Source: Chloroflexota bacterium
GTDB lineage: Bacteria; Chloroflexota; Dehalococcoidia; UBA3495
Reading direction: 5' to 3'
Assembly: GCA_022576105.1 (NCBI GenBank)
Contig: JACZRM010000118.1
Span: 1 to 5,904, forward strand
DNA length: 5,904 nucleotides
The translations under genes were made by a program, and so were the position numbers. A model generated the notes under the pieces. That model was not told the origin of the DNA. It saw only the letters and a program-made list of their open reading frames with translations, and did no database searches. Of this stretch, positions 1-5,725 are shown one piece after another; within the stretch, counting starts at the first letter, position 1; every line of letters begins with the position of its first letter.

Positions 1-2
1 CC

Positions 3-986
3 CAGGGGGAAGCCTTCATCGCCTTCCAGCAATATTGCAAACGCTTGAAGGAGCGGGGCGTTATCCTGGCGGTGTGTTCCAAAAATGACCAGGCCAATGC
101 TCGGGAGCCTTTCCTGCAGCATCCGGAGATGGTGCTGCGGATGGATGACATAACTGCCTTCTTCGCCAATTGGGATGACAAGGCCACCAACCTGCAGCGT
201 ATTGCCGATGAAATAAACATCGGTATCGACTCCCTGGTTTTTGTCGATGATAACCCCATGGAGCGGGGAATCGTCCGGCGGTTTCTGCCGGAGGTGGGAG
301 TCCCGGAAATGCCCGAGGACCCGGCGGGCTACGTGAGGGCGCTGGACCGGAACCGGTATTTTGAGATGGTCTCATTGAGCCGGGAAGACCTGGAACGCAG
401 TCAGATGTACGCCGCCGATGCCCAGCGCAAGGCGAAGTCCTCCTCTTCGGTGAACCTGGACGACTATCTCAAGTCGTTGAACATGACTGCGGTGGTGGAA
501 CCGTTGAACGATGTCAACTTTGAGCGGTTTGGGCAGTTGATCAACAAGTCCAACCAGTTCAACCTCACCACCCGGCGTTATTCCGCCGCGGACCTGGCGA
601 GACTTCGCAGCGATGCCAAATGGTTCACCCGTGCTTTCCGCCTGAAGGACCAGTATGGCGACAACGGGTTGATTTGCGTGGTAATCGGGTCGCTGGGCGA
701 TGAGGCGCTGGAAATTGATACCTGGCTGATGAGCTGCCGGGTCTTGAATCGGGGAATGGAGGCGTTGGTGATGCGGCACATCCACGATCTGGCCCGGGAT
801 GCGGGTCTGAAATATGTGGCCGGCGAATACTTGCCCACCGCCAAGAACGCCATGGTCAAAGACCACTATCAAGGTCTGGGATTTGAGAAGATTGCAGAAT
901 CCGACGAGGGCAACACCAGCTGGAGGTTGCCGGTCAATGACGATGAAACGCGCTGGCCCAACTACATTGCGGAGGAGTCGATTTGA
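3..986 (+). CDS. FkbH-like HAD-IIIC/GNAT acyl-ACP loading protein, 5'-truncated by the window edge
   Basis: The frame is open from base 3, so the gene starts upstream of the window; the TTG at 45 is internal. The 327 visible residues match the FkbH family: a HAD core (VILAVCSKND near nt 60-90, DKATNL near 178-195, VFVDDNPMERGIVR near 238-280) followed by a GNAT-like part (WLMSCRVLNRG near 723-755, EYLPTAKNAMVKDHY near 826-870). The first HAD motif with the catalytic Asp pair (DxDxT type) would lie upstream and cannot be checked. Known members take a three-carbon acyl group, classically glyceryl from 1,3-bisphosphoglycerate, remove the phosphate and load it on an ACP thiol; some polyketide examples deliver lactate. 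The next gene encodes an ACP that overlaps this stop codon, which fits that role. The enzyme should be cytosolic. Family membership is confident; the exact acyl group is inference. Confidence 0.92.
   Translation, partial: QGEAFIAFQQYCKRLKERGVILAVCSKNDQANAREPFLQHPEMVLRMDDITAFFANWDDKATNLQRIADEINIGIDSLVFVDDNPMERGIVRRFLPEVGVPEMPEDPAGYVRALDRNRYFEMVSLSREDLERSQMYAADAQRKAKSSSSVNLDDYLKSLNMTAVVEPLNDVNFERFGQLINKSNQFNLTTRRYSAADLARLRSDAKWFTRAFRLKDQYGDNGLICVVIGSLGDEALEIDTWLMSCRVLNRGMEALVMRHIHDLARDAGLKYVAGEYLPTAKNAMVKDHYQGLGFEKIAESDEGNTSWRLPVNDDETRWPNYIAEESI
971..977 (+). promoter_or_regulatory. Ribosome binding site for the ACP gene
   Basis: GGAGGAG lies inside the end of the FkbH-like gene, 5 nt before the TTG at 983. 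It is the strongest Shine-Dalgarno match nearby and decides the ACP start in favour of TTG 983 over GTG 998 or ATG 1001. The TTG shares bases with the upstream TGA in the sequence TTGA, an arrangement typical of translational coupling. Confidence 0.75.
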
Positions 987-1231
987 CCGTTAGAGACGTG
1001 ATGCAGGAGCTTTTCCAGGATGTATTCGACGACCCGGACCTGGAAATCTCCGACGAATTGACCGCCGACGATGTGGAGTTGTGGGACTCGCTGGAACACA
1101 TCAATCTGATTATCGCCACTGAGAACCGGTTCAAGATCAAGTTTACTACCGCTGAAATGTCCCGGCTGAAGGAGCACGACCAGAACGTGGGCAGTTTCAT
1201 ACGCATGATTGAGTCAAAGTTGAGCAATTAA
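983..1231 (+). CDS. Acyl carrier protein (stand-alone)
   Basis: An 82-residue acidic protein of ordinary ACP length. WDSLEHINLI at residues 34-43 carries the Asp-Ser-Leu motif; Ser36 is the expected 4'-phosphopantetheine site. The acidic helix before it and the C-terminal VGSFIRMIESKL helix fit the ACP fold. The TTG start at 983 overlaps the FkbH-like stop (TTGA) and has a good ribosome binding site at 971-977, so the two proteins are probably made together. The role inferred from context is to receive the acyl group from the FkbH-like protein and present it on the cytoplasmic face to the MBOAT encoded downstream, parallel to DltC in teichoic acid D-alanylation. The WDSLxHI form is common in ACPs paired with FkbH proteins. 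Nothing shows which acyl group it carries. Confidence 0.92.
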   Translation: MTVRDVMQELFQDVFDDPDLEISDELTADDVELWDSLEHINLIIATENRFKIKFTTAEMSRLKEHDQNVGSFIRMIESKLSN

Positions 1232-1242
1232 GGGTCTAAACC

Positions 1243-1302
1243 TGACCCGTTTAAAAGTGGACAGTCACTGAAAACGGTCTCAGTTTCCGTTTAGAAACTG
1301 TC
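1243..1302 (+). other. Structured AT-richer spacer with competing inverted repeats
   Basis: The 93-nt gap between the ACP and MBOAT genes (1232-1324) is poorer in G+C than its surroundings and holds several inverted repeats. CAGTTTC 1281-1287 pairs with GAAACTG 1294-1300 around a 6-nt loop. AAACGG 1272-1277 can pair with CCGTTT 1287-1292, and GACAGT 1260-1265 with ACTGTC 1297-1302; these two can stack but exclude the first hairpin. No T-run follows, so this is not a standard intrinsic terminator. The stretch 1243-1263 (TGACCC...GTGGACA) resembles, from memory, the terminal repeat of IS3-family elements, but no transposase or second end is present. It could be an attenuator, an RNA processing site or an element relic. 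Function is unknown. Confidence 0.35.
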
Positions 1303-1324
1303 AGATGGTGAAACAAAACATTTA

Positions 1325-2548
1325 ATGGATATTGCATCTTTTTCGTTTCTAATCAGCCTGGCGGTGGTCGCCGTGGTCTTCCAGGTTGTTCCTGGGAAGG
1401 CTCCTCGCCAGGCCCTGCTGGTGGCGGTTAACGCCGCTTTCCTGTATCCCTTCATGGGTAACTGGCAGAGTTGGGCCGGAATGGGTGTCTTTGTGCTGAT
1501 CGGCTTCGCCATGGTGCGTGTCGCCCAGTCGCAGTTGCGGGGATTGTGGCTGTCCCTGTTCATTGGAGTCCTGGTGGCGGCGTTCTTGTACGTCAAAAGC
1601 TACCAGTTTCTCGCCCTGGCGATTCCCAGTGGGTTGCTGGACCACCCAATTGCCCTGATCGGCATATCGTACATGCTGTTCAAGCTGATCCACATGCTGG
1701 TCGACGGCTGGCAGCGAGAACTGGTGCCGGTAAGATTTATGACCTACTTGAATTACCAGTTGGGGTTCTTCACCCTGCTGGCCGGCCCGATTCAACGCTA
1801 TAACGACTTTGCCAAATTCTGGGAGAGTATTGGCACTGCGCTTCCCCAACGCCGGGAGGTGTTACTGGCCTGGAGCCGCATCCTCACCGGCATGATCAAG
1901 ATGGCGCTGATTGGCGGATTTGCCCTTTCCTGGTATGACCGGGCCTCAGGCCTGGCCCTGAGTACCGATGATCCCTTCCGAGCGATAGCCGGTTTAGGGG
2001 TCTTGTTCTACGCCTACCCTGCCTTCGTTTTCTTCAACTTCTCCGGCTACACCGACATCGTCATCGGAGCTGGGAAGCTGTTTGGGTTGGACCTGCCGGA
2101 AAACTTCAACCGGCCTTACCTGGCCCGCAACATGGTTGATTTCTGGAATCGCTGGCACATTACCCTGTCCACCTGGGTTCGGGATTATGTGTTCATGACC
2201 TCGTACAAATGGGTGGCTACCAAGTGGAGTGTGCAGGCCCGCCGCCTGGGATATTTGCTGGCCTTCATGTCCCTGCTGCTGGCCGGAATCTGGCATGGCG
2301 CAACCTGGAACTTTGTGCTCTTTGGTCTGGTGCACGGCGTTGGTGTCGCCAGCGCCCAGATCTACGGCCAGTCGTTGCGGTCGGTAGTTGGGGCCGCCGG
2401 AGTGCGACGGTACCTGCAGAACCGCTGGATCACTGGGTTGGCGGTTTTTGGCACCTTTCACTACGTTTGCTTTGGGTTCATGTTCTTTGCGCCGGGTCTC
2501 AGCAGAACGAAAGATATTCTCTGGAACGTCTGGTCGGTGCTAGCTTAG
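1325..2548 (+). CDS. DltB-like membrane-bound O-acyltransferase (MBOAT)
   Basis: A 407-residue polytopic membrane protein, about DltB length and shorter than usual AlgI proteins. Hydrophobic segments run from residues 5-20 to the C-terminus. Family motifs are clear: GISYMLFK (113-120), LAGPIQRY (152-159), ENFNRPYLARNM (259-270), FWNRWHITLSTWVRDYVF (273-290) and GIWHGATWNF (321-330). His278 and His324 are the likely counterparts of the two conserved MBOAT histidines. The motif wording is closer to DltB than to AlgI. Such proteins move an acyl group from a cytoplasmic ACP thioester to an acceptor on the outer face of the membrane. The C-terminus (NVWSVLA) has no tyrosine shuttle motif, consistent with that motif lying on the separate microprotein encoded just downstream. 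ATG 1325 is the first start after the in-frame TAG at 1292; its ribosome binding site is weak (GGTGA 1307-1311, far upstream). Confidence 0.93.
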   Translation: MDIASFSFLISLAVVAVVFQVVPGKAPRQALLVAVNAAFLYPFMGNWQSWAGMGVFVLIGFAMVRVAQSQLRGLWLSLFIGVLVAAFLYVKSYQFLALAIPSGLLDHPIALIGISYMLFKLIHMLVDGWQRELVPVRFMTYLNYQLGFFTLLAGPIQRYNDFAKFWESIGTALPQRREVLLAWSRILTGMIKMALIGGFALSWYDRASGLALSTDDPFRAIAGLGVLFYAYPAFVFFNFSGYTDIVIGAGKLFGLDLPENFNRPYLARNMVDFWNRWHITLSTWVRDYVFMTSYKWVATKWSVQARRLGYLLAFMSLLLAGIWHGATWNFVLFGLVHGVGVASAQIYGQSLRSVVGAAGVRRYLQNRWITGLAVFGTFHYVCFGFMFFAPGLSRTKDILWNVWSVLA

Positions 2549-2553
2549 GGAGG
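2549..2553 (+). promoter_or_regulatory. Ribosome binding site for the DltX-like microprotein
   Basis: GGAGG lies directly after the MBOAT stop codon and 8 nt before ATG 2562. A competing ATG at 2554 is too close to this site and opens only seven codons before a stop. The site therefore supports 2562 as a real start and the 51-codon frame as a translated gene. Confidence 0.75.
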
Positions 2554-2561
2554 ATGCAGAT

Positions 2562-2717
2562 ATGCGAGCGTTCATAAACCTGATTGTTGGCAGTCCAAAA
2601 CTGAGCGACCGGTCTTTGGTCGTTCACCTGCTGGCCAAAACCGTGGTGGTTATGGTGGCGTTGGTGGTGGTCTGGGCCTTGGAGTATCAGGCTGCGGTGA
2701 TCTACGAGGGGTTTTAG
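2562..2717 (+). CDS. DltX-like single-span membrane microprotein with C-terminal tyrosine acyl-shuttle motif
   Basis: A 51-residue protein, easily missed because of its size. Residues 1-18 are polar with Arg2, Lys13 and Arg17; His22 and Lys26 follow; about 21-40 form one hydrophobic span (VVVMVALVVVWAL core). The short tail EYQAAVIYEGF ends at the stop codon. By the positive-inside rule the C-terminus faces out. The last six residues, VIYEGF (46-51), resemble the conserved C-terminal hexapeptide of DltX (FIYxxF type), where published work on Dlt systems places the acyl intermediate on the tyrosine; here that would be Tyr48. Placement directly after a DltB-like MBOAT, with GGAGG 8 nt before ATG and the next start codon abutting its stop, supports it as a real operon member. 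The proposed role is to accept the acyl group from the MBOAT and hand it to an extracytoplasmic transferase. Function is inferred from motif, topology and context. Confidence 0.8.
   Translation: MRAFINLIVGSPKLSDRSLVVHLLAKTVVVMVALVVVWALEYQAAVIYEGF
2706..2711 (+). promoter_or_regulatory. Ribosome binding site for the SDR gene
   Basis: GAGGGG lies within the last codons of the microprotein gene, 6 nt before GTG 2718. It fixes the GTG start directly after the TAG at 2715-2717. The same bases encode Glu-Gly of the shuttle hexapeptide, so the motif and the next gene's initiation signal are interlocked. Confidence 0.65.
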
Positions 2718-3461
2718 GTGGAAGCCGTCAAGAGTTGCTTGATCAGCGGAGCTTCTCGGGGCATCGGCGCGGCCACCGCCCAAGAAATGGCCCGGCGCGG
2801 CTACCACGTGTTTGTGAACTATCGCAGCAGCCACTCCGACGCGTCCAGGCTGATTGACCAGATACGGCAGAGCGGCGGTTCTGCTGAATCAATTCCCGCC
2901 GATGTGACCGACCGGGAAGCAGTCGGAACAATGTTTCAGCAGGTGTCTGGCGCCTACGAGCAGCTGGATGTATTGATTCACAATGCGGCCATACCGCTGG
3001 TTCCCAAGCGTTTTTCCTCCCTGGACTGGATTGCTGATGTTCTACCCCAGATGGAAGTCAACGCCAGGGGCTTCTTGAACCTGGTGCAGGCGGCAAATCC
3101 GCTATTGTCCTCAGGGAGTCGGGTGGTGGTCTTGCTGACCGATTCCCTTTTCCACACGCCGCCGGTGCAGATGGGCGGTTACCTGGCGGCCAAGGGGGCG
3201 CTGTGGGGGTTGGTGCGGGCAGTGGCCAAGGAATTGAGGCCCAAGGGCGTGTCGGTAAACACGGTATCCCCCAGCATGGTGGATACTGACCTGCTTAGCG
3301 GCTACCCAGGCCGAGCGCTGGAAATATTTGCCCAGGACCATCCGATGGGCCGTCTGGCCACTCCCGAAGACGTTGCCGCCGTAGTTGCATCGGTGGCGGC
3401 CGAGGCCGGCGGCTACCTCCACGGCGCCAACATTGTGGTCAACGGCGGCAGCGAGACTTAG
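2718..3461 (+). CDS. Short-chain dehydrogenase/reductase, FabG-like (classical SDR)
   Basis: A 247-residue protein of standard classical SDR length, probably a cytosolic NAD(P)(H)-dependent oxidoreductase. Seen: the nucleotide-binding motif GASRGIG (11-17), an acidic DV at 62-63, HNAA (88-91) in place of the usual NNAG, Asn115, catalytic YLAAK (Tyr155, Lys159), SPSMVDTDL (184-192), and VNGG near the end (241-244). The likely active-site Ser143 lies 12 residues before Tyr155, where 13 is usual, suggesting a one-residue change in that loop. The GTG start abuts the microprotein stop codon and has a good ribosome binding site, so the gene belongs to the acyl-transfer operon. Substrate unknown: it could reduce or oxidise the acyl group, its ACP-bound form, or a sugar acceptor. 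The B. subtilis dlt operon also ends in an SDR gene (dltE), an interesting parallel but not proof of shared function. Confidence 0.9.
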   Translation: MEAVKSCLISGASRGIGAATAQEMARRGYHVFVNYRSSHSDASRLIDQIRQSGGSAESIPADVTDREAVGTMFQQVSGAYEQLDVLIHNAAIPLVPKRFSSLDWIADVLPQMEVNARGFLNLVQAANPLLSSGSRVVVLLTDSLFHTPPVQMGGYLAAKGALWGLVRAVAKELRPKGVSVNTVSPSMVDTDLLSGYPGRALEIFAQDHPMGRLATPEDVAAVVASVAAEAGGYLHGANIVVNGGSET

Positions 3462-3598
3462 CCTCGGTTCCTATATCCGCTCAGCGTTACTTGCCAAACA
3501 GCGTAATACCGCGCTATCGCTTATCTCCGGCCCTGATAGTAAAATACAATAAGCCAATCACATCGAGCACCGATCACGCTCAATCTCACGGATAGCAG
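3462..3598 (+). promoter_or_regulatory. Intergenic gap with possible larE promoter
   Basis: These 137 nt separate the SDR and larE genes and are the most likely boundary between transcription units. TACAAT at 3545-3550 is a fair -10 hexamer about 50 nt before the larE start, but only weak -35 candidates (around 3521-3527, TTATCT-like) precede it. Inverted repeats are short: CTATC 3514-3518 with GATAG 3535-3539, and GAGC 3565-3568 with GCTC 3578-3581. There is no strong hairpin plus T-run, so no intrinsic terminator for the SDR operon is evident, and I see no clear nickel-regulator operator. Confidence 0.3.
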
Positions 3599-4489
3599 GT
3601 GGCAATGACCAAAGCAGTTCCCGCACAGTTGGCAATCCTCGCCGGGATTCTCCAGGAGATGGAGTCGGTTATAGTCGCCTACTCAGGTGGCGTCGACAGC
3701 ACGTTGCTGGCGGTGGTTGCCCATCAAACTCTGGGTCGGCGAGCGTTGGCGGTCACCGCGGTTTCGCCCGCTCTGGCGTCTCGTGAGCTGGCTGAAGCCA
3801 GGAGCCTGGCCAAACGGTTTGGTCTGGCCCATCAGACCATTTCCACCAACGAAATGGAGCAAGAAGGCTATCTGGCCAACTCGCCGCAGCGCTGCTACTT
3901 CTGCAAGACCGAACTATACTCTCAGCTCAGCCGTATGGCCGAACGCGAAGGCTATGCCTGGGTAGCCAACGGCACCAATACCGATGACCTGGGTGATTAC
4001 CGGCCTGGTTTGCAAGCTGCCACTGAGCATAAGGCCCGCAGTCCTTTGGTGGAGGCCGGCTTGAGCAAGGAAATGGTGCGCAGTTTAGCCAAACATTTGG
4101 ATATCCCCATCTGGGACAAACCAGCCCAGCCTTGTTTGTCTTCTCGGATTCCCTACGGCACGCCGGTAAGTCTGGAGACCTTGTCCAAAATTGAGCAGGC
4201 CGAAGACTTTCTGCACAGCATTGGATTGAGGGAAGTACGGGCCAGGCACCATGATCGGGTGTGCCGGATTGAAGTCGCCGAAGCGGAGATGGACCTGGCC
4301 CTGGCCCACCGCAAAGAAATTGTGGCCAGTTTGAAAAAGATCGGTTACTTGTGGGTTTCCCTCGACCTGACCGGCCTGCGCTCCGGCAGCCTGAACGCCC
4401 AACTGAATCTGACCGCAGGCGACGCTCCCGGGTCCAACGCTTCCAACCCCAACGGTTCCGCCTCCATTTCTTCCGGGCCCAGCGGTTAA
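3599..4489 (+). CDS. larE: LarE, ATP-dependent sacrificial sulfur transferase for the nickel-pincer nucleotide cofactor
   Basis: A 296-residue cytosolic PP-loop ATPase. SGGVDS (29-34) is the ATP pyrophosphatase motif; NGTN (124-127) and DDLGDYRPG (129-137) are typical of LarE. PCLSSRIPYG (178-187) places Cys179 at the position of the sacrificial cysteine of the L. plantarum enzyme. RCYFCK (98-103) adds Cys99 and Cys102, and Cys222 lies in the C-terminal domain. LarE adenylates the carboxylates of pyridinium-3,5-biscarboxylic acid mononucleotide and inserts sulfur. The conserved C-terminal DLTGLRSGSLN (256-266) is followed by a low-complexity Gly/Ser/Asn/Pro tail (274-296), making it somewhat longer than usual family members. 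Start: GTG 3599 or ATG 3605; neither has a strong ribosome binding site (AGGTGG 3597-3602 is too close to the ATG), so the choice is open by two residues. larC follows after 10 nt, forming a likely two-gene unit. Confidence 0.93.
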   Translation: MAMTKAVPAQLAILAGILQEMESVIVAYSGGVDSTLLAVVAHQTLGRRALAVTAVSPALASRELAEARSLAKRFGLAHQTISTNEMEQEGYLANSPQRCYFCKTELYSQLSRMAEREGYAWVANGTNTDDLGDYRPGLQAATEHKARSPLVEAGLSKEMVRSLAKHLDIPIWDKPAQPCLSSRIPYGTPVSLETLSKIEQAEDFLHSIGLREVRARHHDRVCRIEVAEAEMDLALAHRKEIVASLKKIGYLWVSLDLTGLRSGSLNAQLNLTAGDAPGSNASNPNGSASISSGPSG

Positions 4490-4499
4490 TAGTAGTGCC

Positions 4500-5693
4500 G
4501 TGAAAGCAGCCTATATTCAGTCCATCGGTGGGGCCAGTGGCGACATGCTGCTGGGAGCCTTTCTCGACCTGGGCGTTCCTCTTGACCACCTGCAATCCGA
4601 ATTAGGCAAAATGGAAATCTCTGGGTACCAACTGTCATCCAATCAGGAGACTCGCTGCGAAATCCGAGGCGCCAAGCTGACCGTCGCTTTGGATGATAAC
4701 CAGCGCCGCACCCCGCGCGCACTGCTGGAAACCGTCGCATCCAGCTCCCTGGCGGCTCCGGTGAAGCAGCGGGCGGAAAAGGTGCTCCAGGCCTTGTGGC
4801 AGGCCGAGGCCAGGGTGCACGGCGAGCCCGAGGAATCCCTGGAACTGGAGGAGTTGGGCACCATCGACACGCTGGTTGACGTGGTGGGCGTAGCCATCTG
4901 TTTGGATTTTCTGGGAGTAGAGCGGATATTCGCCGCGCCCCTGGTGTTGGGTGAATCCCATCCCCCCAGAAGACCCGGAGGATACTCCAACCCCGCCCCG
5001 GCGACTTTGGAACTGGTTGCAATGTCCGGCGCGCCGGTGGTTGCCGATAATCCCATCTACCAGGGAGTAGGCGAGTTGACCACTCCCACCGGTGCGGCCA
5101 TCATCACCGCCCTGGCTGAATTTGAGCGGCCGGCCTGCGCGGTCATCAAGATTGGCGTGGGTTTGGGCGGCAAAGACCCGGAACATTTTCCTAACGTGGT
5201 GCGGGTCTGGCTGTGCGAAGGTGCGGATGCCCCGGTCCAAACCCGGCAAGGTGAGATTGTGCTGTTGGAAACCAATCTGGACGATGTTACCGGCGAGGTG
5301 TTGGGATACGCTCAAGAGCGGCTTTTTGCCCTGGGCGCCCTGGACGTGTGGATCACCCCGATCCAGATGAAAAAAGACCGCCCCGGCATTGTGCTGTCGG
5401 CGCTGGTGCCGCAGCGGCTGGAATCGGCTGCCGTGGAATTGGTGCTGCGGGAAACGCCGACCCTGGGCGTCCGCAGCCGCCCGGTGGAACGCTACGTGGC
5501 GGAAAGGGAAGTGGTCTCGATTGCTACGGAGTTGGGCGAGATTAGAGTCAAAGTAAAGTCCCTGGCCGGTAAGCCGGTCAGCGTTTCCCCCGAGTATGAA
5601 GACTGCCGTAGCATTGCCCTGGAGTCGGGAACACCCTTCCAGGAGGTGTTCCAACAGGCGATGGAGGCAGCCCGGCGTCAATTTCTACCGTAA
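4500..5693 (+). CDS. larC: LarC, nickel-insertion protein (pincer-nucleotide nickel chelatase), full-length single frame
   Basis: A 397-residue protein of full LarC length. Seen: GGASGDMLLGAFLDLGV (10-26), ELGTIDTLVDVVG (118-130), PAPATLEL (165-172), GELTTPTGAA (191-200), ETNLDDVTGEVLGY (257-270), MKKDRPG (290-296) and SPEYEDC (363-369). LarC inserts nickel into the dithio-pincer nucleotide made by LarB and LarE, in a CTP-dependent reaction in L. plantarum. There, two open frames are joined by programmed frameshifting; here both domains are in one uninterrupted frame. The N-terminal domain lacks the family's usual His-rich stretch near residues 65-75, and ELEELG stands where most members have a HFHEVG-type motif. 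GTG 4500 is the start because it is 10 nt after larE and the family N-terminus begins at once; its ribosome binding site is poor, suggesting coupling to larE translation. Confidence 0.92.
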   Translation: MKAAYIQSIGGASGDMLLGAFLDLGVPLDHLQSELGKMEISGYQLSSNQETRCEIRGAKLTVALDDNQRRTPRALLETVASSSLAAPVKQRAEKVLQALWQAEARVHGEPEESLELEELGTIDTLVDVVGVAICLDFLGVERIFAAPLVLGESHPPRRPGGYSNPAPATLELVAMSGAPVVADNPIYQGVGELTTPTGAAIITALAEFERPACAVIKIGVGLGGKDPEHFPNVVRVWLCEGADAPVQTRQGEIVLLETNLDDVTGEVLGYAQERLFALGALDVWITPIQMKKDRPGIVLSALVPQRLESAAVELVLRETPTLGVRSRPVERYVAEREVVSIATELGEIRVKVKSLAGKPVSVSPEYEDCRSIALESGTPFQEVFQQAMEAARRQFLP

Positions 5694-5725
5694 GAGATGT
5701 CCGCCCTGGTGAATAAGTAGGCTTG

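Noticed and set aside
372..872. Minus-strand open frame opposite the FkbH-like gene
   Set aside because: The plus-strand protein has conserved FkbH motifs through this stretch; the antisense translation is low in recognisable features and has no good ribosome binding site.
2470..2548. A tyrosine shuttle motif fused to the MBOAT C-terminus, as in some acylation systems
   Set aside because: The MBOAT ends in NVWSVLA with no tyrosine motif; the motif is on the separate microprotein.
2554..2577. Alternative ATG 2554 as the start of a gene after the MBOAT
   Set aside because: It gives only seven codons before TAA and lies too close to GGAGG; ATG 2562 is better placed and leads to the DltX-like protein.
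2604..2624. Hairpin CGACC/GGTCG within the microprotein gene
   Set aside because: A short stem inside coding sequence with no T-run; likely chance.
2636..2680. GGT-rich stretch that could look like a G-quadruplex
   Set aside because: It comes from Val/Gly-type codons (GTG, GTT, GGT in shifted frame) encoding the hydrophobic span; runs are only two G long.
3462..3598. Intrinsic terminator or nickel-regulator operator before larE
   Set aside because: Only 4-5 bp inverted repeats were found, without a T-run, and no long dyad of NikR type is visible.
4635..5681. Long minus-strand open frame (348 codons) opposite larC
   Set aside because: It is antisense to a gene with clear LarC motifs along its whole length, and its translation shows no recognisable domain. 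It is a by-product of GC-rich codon use.
4500..5693. Programmed frameshift site in larC, as known in L. plantarum
   Set aside because: Both LarC domains lie in one open frame of normal length, so no frameshift is needed.
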